From positions 62,001-126,000 of the forward strand of contig CANRCK010000002.1 in the NCBI GenBank assembly GCA_947629095.1: a DNA stretch of 64,000 nucleotides, given 5' to 3'. Position numbers and translations under genes: made by a program. Source of the stretch: an uncultured Clostridia bacterium (GTDB lineage Bacteria; Bacillota; Clostridia; Christensenellales; Borkfalkiaceae). Each line of letters starts with the position of its first letter. Positions within the stretch are counted from its first letter, which is position 1. Below are positions 51,924 through 58,412 of the stretch, piece after piece. The notes under the pieces are model-generated. The model had not been told where the DNA came from. It did no database searches and saw only the letters and a list, made by a program, of their open reading frames with translations.

Positions 51924-52907
51924 TTATTCCTTTACGCCGCCCATGTTTACGCCCTTTGCAAAGTATTTTTGGATGAAGGGATAAACAACCAGAATGGGGA
52001 TTATGGAAAGAAGTACCATTGCATATGCAACAGAAGTTGCATTACCCATGACTCGATCCCAGTCCACGCCGTGAGGCGGTTTATTCTTTTCGAGCGTTTC
52101 CAAATCGAACTCGCCGCCCGTGAGGTTGGTATATATAGATATGAAGTCTCGTATATAAACCTGTACGGGCCAGTTGTACTTTTGACCTTGACCCATGATT
52201 CTGTACGACCAGAAGTAGCCGTTCCACCTACCTACGCCGAAGAACAATGCAACGGTTGCGATGGTAGCTTTGCTCATGGGGATATATACCTGCCACAGAA
52301 TCTGGAACTCGGTTGCGCCGTCTATTCTTGCCGCTTCCTCAATCTCGGAGGGAACGCCCTCGAAAGCGTTTCTCAAAAGGATGAGGTTGGTTGCGTTGGC
52401 GCCCATTGCTATAACGACGAGCCATTTAAGGTCGATATCGTACATGCTGTTGCCGCTGCCGGTGATTCTGGCAAAAATTTCACCCGTTCTCTGGAAGTTG
52501 TTGAAGGAAGCAACTATACCTGCGGAGAACCACATGGTGAACACGAGGAAGAAGTTCCAGGCGTGCCTGCCCATGAGTCTGCGCTTGGAGAGCGCGTACG
52601 CCGCAAAGATTGTGAAGAACATGGACCACAACGTTCCAAGGAAGGTTACAAAGAAGGTGTTGGAATAGTAAATCCAGAACTGACTGCTTTGAACTATAAT
52701 CGAGAAAGCGTTACCGGAGAAGCCGAGCCCGCCCGTTGCGGAAGTGGGCCACAGGGTAACGAGGTTTTTGTTTACCGCTATCGGGTCGGAGAAAGTTGCC
52801 ACAAGCACGAATATCATAGGATAAACGCACATTAAGGCAAACAAAATCAAAAATACGTACGAAATTATCTTGAAGATAAGTTCGCTTACTTCCATTTTTC
52901 TTTTCAT
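51924..52907 (-). CDS. ABC transporter permease, LplC type
   Basis: A 327-residue permease with six helices. The cytoplasmic EAA loop EEAARIDGATEFQILWQVYI couples to the ATPase. It begins with a basic start and a helix (ISYVFLILFALMCVYPMIFV) and ends YPFIQKYFAKGVNMGGVKE, the ending typical of LplC-type permeases. It lies 12 bp behind the first permease gene and 72 bp ahead of the binding-protein gene. Confidence 0.92.
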   Translation of the reverse strand: MKRKMEVSELIFKIISYVFLILFALMCVYPMIFVLVATFSDPIAVNKNLVTLWPTSATGGLGFSGNAFSIIVQSSQFWIYYSNTFFVTFLGTLWSMFFTIFAAYALSKRRLMGRHAWNFFLVFTMWFSAGIVASFNNFQRTGEIFARITGSGNSMYDIDLKWLVVIAMGANATNLILLRNAFEGVPSEIEEAARIDGATEFQILWQVYIPMSKATIATVALFFGVGRWNGYFWSYRIMGQGQKYNWPVQVYIRDFISIYTNLTGGEFDLETLEKNKPPHGVDWDRVMGNATSVAYAMVLLSIIPILVVYPFIQKYFAKGVNMGGVKE

Positions 52908-52919
52908 ACGCGTTTCTCC

Positions 52920-54023
52920 TTAATACAACGATACGTTGGCAGCGCGCTTTGCAACTGCGTTTGCGCCTATTACCAAAATCATACCTATGAGGTTGTTGGT
53001 CATTTCCGCAGCCATACCGTAGGCAGCCGTGGTCTTGGATGTGTTTTCGCCCGATGACAACGCGTTCGCCAAGGTGGATACAACGGTAGCCGCCTCGTAG
53101 TTGCCCTGCTGGTCAAGCGCGGGGTTCAACAGATAGAGCTTTTCGTAGCCTACGGAGAGGAGCGAGCCTATCTTCATAATAAGCATTATAACGACGGTTG
53201 ACAGAATGTTGGGGATAACGACATAGCGCATCTGCTGCATTTTGCCGGCGCCGTCTATCTGCGCAGCCTCGTACGAAGTGGGCGAGATGGAAATTACCGC
53301 AGCGAAGTAGACGATGGAGCCGTAGCCCGCAGCCTCCCATGCGTTTGAAATTTCATACAGAACCCTGAAGTAGGTTGCCGAATAGAACAGACCGCCTGCC
53401 GCCTCCGATCGGAACCTGTCCGAACCTATGATTGCCACCAGCACGCGCGATACTACGCCGAGTTCCTGACCCTGAGCTTCGTTGGAACCGCGGAACAACG
53501 CCAACAAAAGGGACGTTACAACAACGGTGGACAGGAATTTGGGAAGATATACGCAAACCTGCAGTATGGACCTGAGCACATTGGAGCGGATTTCGTTGAA
53601 GAAGAGCGCAAGTATGATGGGGAACGGGAAACCGAACAAAAGCCCGTAGAAAGACAATATGAACGTGTTTCTGAAAGCCATCCAGAACAAGTTGGTGTGA
53701 TAATTGCCCTTGTAGACGCCGATACCGAAAATGTACTTGAAGTTTTCCAGACCCGCCCATGCACGGTCGAGCGCTTCAACTTCTTCGCCCTGTTTGAAAA
53801 CGGCTACGAGTTCGTACAGGGGCATGTACTTCCAGAATATGTAGACGAAAATCATGGGAACAAGCATTATGTACAGACGCCAGTCTTTCAACAAATTGAA
53901 CCCGGCGTTTTTCCATTTGAACTTTTCCGTTTCGTCACGTACGGCTTGCTCGGATGACATCTTATAGACGCCGCTCGCTTCATCGTACTCCAAAAAGTCG
54001 TCATACTTCAATAGTTTAAACAT
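52920..54023 (-). CDS. ABC transporter permease, LplB type
   Basis: A 367-residue permease with an N-terminal cytoplasmic extension of about 50 residues, six helices (first WRLYIMLVPMIFVYIFWKYM) and the EAA loop SYEAAQIDGAGKMQQMRYVV. The C-terminal TNNLIGMILVIGANAVAKRA is typical of LplB. The frame is open to a TTG at 54074, but GGAGG lies 9 nt ahead of the ATG at 54023 (MFKLLKYDD), which I use. A 7-codon mini-ORF with its own SD overlaps this start. The partner gene is the LplC-type permease. Confidence 0.9.
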   Translation of the reverse strand: MFKLLKYDDFLEYDEASGVYKMSSEQAVRDETEKFKWKNAGFNLLKDWRLYIMLVPMIFVYIFWKYMPLYELVAVFKQGEEVEALDRAWAGLENFKYIFGIGVYKGNYHTNLFWMAFRNTFILSFYGLLFGFPFPIILALFFNEIRSNVLRSILQVCVYLPKFLSTVVVTSLLLALFRGSNEAQGQELGVVSRVLVAIIGSDRFRSEAAGGLFYSATYFRVLYEISNAWEAAGYGSIVYFAAVISISPTSYEAAQIDGAGKMQQMRYVVIPNILSTVVIMLIMKIGSLLSVGYEKLYLLNPALDQQGNYEAATVVSTLANALSSGENTSKTTAAYGMAAEMTNNLIGMILVIGANAVAKRAANVSLY

Positions 54024-54039
54024 TAAAGTTGCCCTCCAT
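54016..54039 (-). promoter_or_regulatory. mini-ORF overlapping the lplB-type start
   Basis: ATG GAG GGC AAC TTT AAT GTT TAA (MEGNFNV) behind AAGGAGGAAAAA. Its stop TAA begins inside the main gene's codon 2 (ATGTTTAA), so translation of the two could be coupled. Confidence 0.35.
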
Positions 54040-54098
54040 TTGGAAAATTTTTCCTCCTTATAATTTATATACAAAAACCTTGCGGTATTTTGCTCGGA

Positions 54099-54779
54099 CT
54101 AAAACATATCGTCGTGCTTTTTGAGTATCGAGAGAGTCTCTTCGTCCAAATCTATGGGTTCGTCGCCGAACGTGTCGCGCCGCGACTCCTCCTCCCGCTC
54201 CTTTTTGAGACGGAGAAGATAACTCTTTTGGTTTTCGAACAATCCGTCCAGCCTGCGGCAAACGAGAATGATGATTTCGCCCATTACGAGGGCGAGAAGC
54301 CCGCAATCGGAGAACCCGAAGGCAGTTTCAAGCTGGACCAAAAAACTCTTATAGAATATGGCGGACAGGCACGCACGCACAAGGTTCATTGCCGTCCAGC
54401 CCGCAAGCGTTACAAGAAAAGCCCAATACCAATGCTTGTAAAGCCTCTCTTCTTTTATCATGCGGATGAGAAGAAGTTCCACCGCTATGGCCGCGTTGCC
54501 TATTATCGTTATCAAGTACGATTGCCAGCCGCCGCCGCGGATTGCCGCGTATAAAACACCCTCGCACGCTGCAAGAATAACTCCCCACCATCCCCATCGA
54601 ACGATCACGAGAGTTATTAACGGAAGCATTAAGTTCAAAGTGTAAAAAGCCGCGGAAGGAAACCAAAACTGCGCAAAGTAGCAAACCAGCTCGGCAATTA
54701 TCGCAAGAACTATGAAAACACACAGGTCGCCTACGCGATATTGCTTAAAAGATATGAGATTTGAACCGTTTTTACGCAT
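54099..54779 (-). CDS. accessory membrane protein leading the operon (ECF S-component-like topology)
   Basis: A 226-residue first gene of the importer operon. Six hydrophobic segments (about residues 17-35, 40-58, 62-80, 88-106, 117-137, 155-172), then a 50-residue charged tail (LRLKKEREEESRRDTFGDEP). The six-helix layout recalls ECF-type substrate-capture proteins, but I see no decisive motif and no EcfA/T genes, so this is only a resemblance. No SD precedes its ATG; a mini-ORF with AAGG upstream overlaps the start. Function unknown. Confidence 0.65.
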   Translation of the reverse strand: MRKNGSNLISFKQYRVGDLCVFIVLAIIAELVCYFAQFWFPSAAFYTLNLMLPLITLVIVRWGWWGVILAACEGVLYAAIRGGGWQSYLITIIGNAAIAVELLLIRMIKEERLYKHWYWAFLVTLAGWTAMNLVRACLSAIFYKSFLVQLETAFGFSDCGLLALVMGEIIILVCRRLDGLFENQKSYLLRLKKEREEESRRDTFGDEPIDLDEETLSILKKHDDMF

Positions 54780-54798
54780 TTTTTGACAATTTAATCAT
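54772..54798 (-). promoter_or_regulatory. mini-ORF overlapping the operon's first start
   Basis: ATG ATT AAA TTG TCA AAA AAT GCG TAA (MIKLSKNA), with AAGG 8 nt upstream. The stop begins in the main gene's second codon (ATGCGTAA), the same layout as ahead of the lplB-type gene. Confidence 0.35.
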
Positions 54799-54807
54799 TT
54801 TTTTGAC

Positions 54808-54825
54808 CTTAAAAAGTCAATTTCA
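54808..54825. promoter_or_regulatory. TTGAC...GTCAA inverted repeat in the operon leader
   Basis: TTGACCTTAAAAAGTCAA, a 5-bp inverted repeat around CTTAAAAA (about 30 bp downstream of the inferred start). It could be an operator or an RNA hairpin; only the symmetry supports it. Confidence 0.3.
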
Positions 54826-54851
54826 CGCCTTTTTTTTAAATAAGTAACATT

Positions 54852-54880
54852 ATATTAGCACACTGAGCCGCGGTTGTCAA
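54852..54880 (-). promoter_or_regulatory. sigma-A promoter of the importer/GH28/GH105 operon
   Basis: Minus-strand TTGACA and TAATAT with a 17-bp spacer (a TATAAT lies 3 bp further). The leader is about 66 nt. Confidence 0.75.
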
Positions 54881-54915
54881 TAGATTTTTTTAAATAGATT
54901 TTTGTTAATTTTTTA

Positions 54916-54961
54916 TTTAACGTTATTTTCAAAAATTAACTTTTCCCGCTTTTTTAACGTT
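54916..54961. promoter_or_regulatory. two TTTAACGTT direct repeats between divergent promoters
   Basis: TTTAACGTT occurs at 54916-54924 and 54953-54961, 37 bp apart; the AACGTT core is self-complementary and the second copy overlaps the -35 of the plus-strand promoter. This is a plausible operator pair for a sugar-responsive repressor, not more. Confidence 0.35.
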
Positions 54962-54988
54962 GCATTGTGTATAATAATGTGTTATAAT
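54960..54988 (+). promoter_or_regulatory. promoter of the pectinesterase operon
   Basis: TTGCAT and TATAAT with a 17-bp spacer; another TATAAT lies 13 bp upstream. The leader of about 20 nt contains GGAG. Confidence 0.7.
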
Positions 54989-55015
54989 TGTCGAAGTTTG
55001 AAAACGGAGATGGCA

Positions 55016-55939
55016 ATGGAACGTATTATTGTCGGTCCCGGGGACGATTTGCAAAATATTTTTGACAAAATCACGGGACCTGCGGAAATTTTTTTGAAGA
55101 ACGGAATCTATAACCAAAAATTAACGCTTAAAGCTTCCGACGTAACGCTCTCCGGCGAGAGCCGCGAGGGGGTTAAAATAGCGTTTGACGACTATGCCGC
55201 CAAAATCCATGCGGACGGAAGGGTCTACCAAACCTTCCGCAGCTACACCCTTTGCGTCACGGGGGAAAACGTTAAACTGAAAAACCTTACGGTGGAAAAT
55301 TACGCCGACCCTTCGGGCGGGCAGTGCGTTGCGCTTTCGGTAATATGCAAGAGGTTTTTTGCCGAAAACATAGACCTGAAATCCCATCAGGACACGCTGT
55401 TTTTGGCGCCTTTCCCCAAAAATCCCATTATAAAGGACTCCGAATTGGTTCCGCCCGAATGGCTCAATATGACGGAATATGACGCGCATATCTTTAAAAA
55501 TTGCAGGATATACGGCACGGTGGACTTTATTTTCGGCTGCGCGGAGGCGTACTTCAAGGACTGCGAAATTATATCGCTCAAGTGCGCGCACGGCGGCTAC
55601 CTTGCCGCACCCGCACACCCCGCCGAACAGAAGCACGGATTTTATTTTATAGACTGCAAGCTTACCGACGGCGGCGCGGGGAGCGGCGTATATCTTGCAA
55701 GACCCTGGAGAGATTACGGGGCGTGCGCGTTTGTAAACTGCGTTGCGGACGGGCATCTTGCCGATAAGCTCGTAAACAAATGGAACGACACGGCAAGGGA
55801 TAAAACCGCAAGGTTTGCCTACTATAATCTCTCCGGCTTCAACGGCCACGCAGAACCGTGGGCAAAGCGGCTTACCGAAGAAGAAGCGCGCGAAATAACG
55901 GAAAGATACCATAAAAAAGAGGCTGAGTTTTTAAAATGA
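55016..55939 (+). CDS. pectin methylesterase (carbohydrate esterase family 8)
   Basis: A 307-residue beta-helix esterase that removes methyl groups from homogalacturonan. Catalytic residues in the family order are Q125-D126 (SHQDTLF), D170 (GTVDFIFG) and R229 with W231 (LARPWRDYG). It has no signal peptide when started at the ATG at 55016, which has GGAG 6 nt upstream; the frame is open to 54902 through promoter DNA. So it is probably intracellular and acts on imported methylated oligogalacturonides. It overlaps the next gene by 4 bp (ATGA). Confidence 0.9.
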   Translation: MERIIVGPGDDLQNIFDKITGPAEIFLKNGIYNQKLTLKASDVTLSGESREGVKIAFDDYAAKIHADGRVYQTFRSYTLCVTGENVKLKNLTVENYADPSGGQCVALSVICKRFFAENIDLKSHQDTLFLAPFPKNPIIKDSELVPPEWLNMTEYDAHIFKNCRIYGTVDFIFGCAEAYFKDCEIISLKCAHGGYLAAPAHPAEQKHGFYFIDCKLTDGGAGSGVYLARPWRDYGACAFVNCVADGHLADKLVNKWNDTARDKTARFAYYNLSGFNGHAEPWAKRLTEEEAREITERYHKKEAEFLK

Positions 55940-57174
55940 CGCTTACGGTAAGCGGGCGATACCTCTTTGAGGACGGCAAGCCCTTTTTTTGGCTGGGCGA
56001 CACGGCGTGGCTGCTCTTTGAAAAGCTCACGCGCAAAGAAACGGAGTTTTACATATCCGACCGCGCCGAAAAAGAATTCAACGTGATACAGGCTACGATT
56101 TTTCACACGGGCGAAGGAATGAAAAGCGGCAGGACGGCGTGCGCGGAATATTTTGATAAAATAGCTTCCGCCGTGGAATACGCGCAAAAGCGCGGCGTGT
56201 ATATGGCGCTTTTGCCCTGCTGGGGGGGCTTTGTGAAAAGCGGCATCATAAACGGCGGCAACGTAAAAAGTTACGCGGACTTTTTGGGAAAGAGATTTGC
56301 GGAATACGAAAACGTTGTTTGGGTGCTCGGCGGAGACGTGCGCGGAAGCGTAGCCCCCTCCCTCTATAATTCCTTTGCCGAAACCTTGAAAAAGCACAAC
56401 CCGCGGCGGCTTATAACCTTTCACCCGTTCGGGCGCACCGGCTCTTACAAATGGTTCAACGGCTGCGGCTGGCTGGACTTCAATATGTTCCAGTCGGGGC
56501 ACAGGCGCTACGGGCAAACCTTTGCCCAAGCCTTTGACAACGGACAGCCCGGGGAAACCGATTACGAAGAGGACAATTATAAATACGTGGAGGAGGCGCT
56601 GGCGCTTTCCCCCCTGAAACCCGTTTTGGACGGAGAGCCGTCATACGAGGGAATAGTACAAGGGCTGCACGATTTTACGCAGCCATACTGGACCGCGCGT
56701 GACGTGCGCCGCTACGCCTATTGGAGCGTGCTTGCGGGCGCGTGCGGATTTACTTACGGTCACAACGCAGTAATGCAGTTTCACTCCTTCGGCGACGCCG
56801 ACGCAAACTACGGCGTCCGCGAAGAATGGCGCACCGCGCTTGCGGCGGAGGGCGCTGCGCAGATGAAATATTTGAAGCGTCTTATGCTGGCGGTTGACTT
56901 TACCAACGGCAGCCCCCGCGGCGACCTGGTTGCGGACAACGGCGAGCGCTATGAACACACAGCGTGCTTTGCCGGGGAAAACTATGCCTTGGCGTACAGA
57001 TCCGACGGCGGCGAAATACGCCTTAAAAACCCGTTCGGCGGGAGATTTGAAGCTTTTGCTTATAACCCGGCGGACGGCAAAACCGAACCGGTTGAACCGG
57101 TTGAAAATGCAAACCTGCTCATCTTCCCCCGGCAAGGAAAGAACGACAGGGTTATCGTTCTCAAAAAACTATGA
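55936..57174 (+). CDS. DUF4038/GH140-like (apiosidase-type) glycosidase
   Basis: A 412-residue protein with the DUF4038-type TIM barrel: FFWLGDTAWLLFEKL near the start, VIQATIFHTGEG, and ENVVWVLGGDV, RLITFHPFGRTGS and PVLDGEPSYEG as typical barrel-strand ends; a small beta domain at the C-terminus. The Asp in LGGDV and Glu in DGEPSYEG are candidate catalytic residues. Characterised GH140 members cut apiose links of rhamnogalacturonan II; the exact sugar here is not known. No signal peptide. Overlaps both neighbours by 4 bp, so translation is coupled. Confidence 0.8.
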   Translation: MTLTVSGRYLFEDGKPFFWLGDTAWLLFEKLTRKETEFYISDRAEKEFNVIQATIFHTGEGMKSGRTACAEYFDKIASAVEYAQKRGVYMALLPCWGGFVKSGIINGGNVKSYADFLGKRFAEYENVVWVLGGDVRGSVAPSLYNSFAETLKKHNPRRLITFHPFGRTGSYKWFNGCGWLDFNMFQSGHRRYGQTFAQAFDNGQPGETDYEEDNYKYVEEALALSPLKPVLDGEPSYEGIVQGLHDFTQPYWTARDVRRYAYWSVLAGACGFTYGHNAVMQFHSFGDADANYGVREEWRTALAAEGAAQMKYLKRLMLAVDFTNGSPRGDLVADNGERYEHTACFAGENYALAYRSDGGEIRLKNPFGGRFEAFAYNPADGKTEPVEPVENANLLIFPRQGKNDRVIVLKKL

Positions 57175-58358
57175 AACCTACCACAAAATCCAAAATACTT
57201 TTGTTTTTGAGGCTCTTCGGGGAATCGCTCTGTCTGCCGTACATAAGTTTATTTCTCAGCGGAAAGGGCTTGACCGAGGCGCAGCTTGGGATAATTATAG
57301 GCTTGATACCCCTGACCTCCCTTGCCTGCACCCCCCTGTACGCCAAGTTTTTCAACACCCCCAAAAGGGCGAAAAACGCCCTTTCGGTCATGGGGGCTAT
57401 AGAAGCTGCGCTGGTTGTGGCGCTGCTTTTTTGCAACGGCAACTTTGCCGCGGCGATAGTAATAATAATCCTCATAAGCGTTACGTCAAGCTCCAACTAC
57501 GGGCTTTTGGACAGCCTGCTCGGGCTGATATGCTCGGAGAGCGGCAACAAATTCGGAACGGTGAGAATTTTCGGCAGCATAGCCTATCTTACGGGCAGCG
57601 CCTTCTGCTTTGGGGCGGGGCTGCTCATAAAGAAAATAGGCGGGTTTTTGCTTTATGAGCTGACGTTTCCGTTTGCCGCGGCTATGTACGTTACCGTAAG
57701 CGTGATATTCATATTGGTAAAGGCACCCGAAGCGCCCGAAAAATCAGGTGAACGGGTAACAATAAAGAGCATTCTCGGCAACGGGCGATTTATGGGATAT
57801 GTGCTGTTTTACGTGCTTATGATAGGCAGTATGCAGGTGTGCGACGACTTCTATTCCCTGTATCTCGTTTCAAAGGGAAATCCCGACTATTATTATAGCG
57901 TAGTTATGCTCGGTTTTGTTGCGGTGGAGATAGCCACAATACTCATTATGAACAAGCTTGCAAAGCCGGAGCTGAAATATCTGTTTGCCGCTTGCAGCGT
58001 GCTGATTGTAAGGCTTATTGTGCAATCCCTGCCCTTTTTGCCCACATGGGCGCTCATAGCTTCCCAGCTTTCAAGGGGAATAACGTGGGGAATAGCCCTG
58101 TTTGTTTCAACGCCGCACATAATAAAGATTCTCGGGTTTGAAAAATCCACCACGGGCATAGTTTTATGCTGGTTTTTCCTTGCGGCGTTCACAAGCGTTT
58201 TCAAGCTGTGCGGGGGATATATAATAGCCGCGATAGGCTACCCTTATTTCTATACAATATTTGCCGTGCTGGCGGCAGCCGACCTTGTTTACTTTATATT
58301 TTACAGCCGTAGGGCGGAAAAGAATACCACTCCCGCCGATTCGGGCCAAAACGTTTAA
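57171..58358 (+). CDS. MFS transporter, LacY/nucleoside-symporter-like
   Basis: A 395-residue permease with 12 hydrophobic helices. KNALSVMGAIEAALVVALLF, the loop ICSESGNKFGTVRIFGSIAY (a common MFS signature) and SRGITWGIALFVSTPHIIKI are typical of the MFS_1-like/LacY-type group. It begins with an ATG overlapping the preceding stop. In this operon it probably imports a small product such as a monosaccharide or disaccharide, in parallel to the ABC importer, or exports excess sugar. Substrate not evident. Confidence 0.85.
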   Translation: MKPTTKSKILLFLRLFGESLCLPYISLFLSGKGLTEAQLGIIIGLIPLTSLACTPLYAKFFNTPKRAKNALSVMGAIEAALVVALLFCNGNFAAAIVIIILISVTSSSNYGLLDSLLGLICSESGNKFGTVRIFGSIAYLTGSAFCFGAGLLIKKIGGFLLYELTFPFAAAMYVTVSVIFILVKAPEAPEKSGERVTIKSILGNGRFMGYVLFYVLMIGSMQVCDDFYSLYLVSKGNPDYYYSVVMLGFVAVEIATILIMNKLAKPELKYLFAACSVLIVRLIVQSLPFLPTWALIASQLSRGITWGIALFVSTPHIIKILGFEKSTTGIVLCWFFLAAFTSVFKLCGGYIIAAIGYPYFYTIFAVLAAADLVYFIFYSRRAEKNTTPADSGQNV

Positions 58359-58412
58359 AACCTATTACGGTTTAATATAAAAATAAAAGCGTCATAAAAC
58401 AAGAGGTGAAAC

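Noticed and set aside
54099-54779. Firm assignment as an ECF transporter S component
   Set aside because: Only the six-helix layout agrees; no binding motif and no EcfA/EcfT genes are present.
54902-55015. N-terminal extension of the pectinesterase (hydrophobic stretch resembling a signal peptide)
   Set aside because: It is read through the -35 and -10 boxes and before the inferred transcription start; the SD supports the ATG at 55016.
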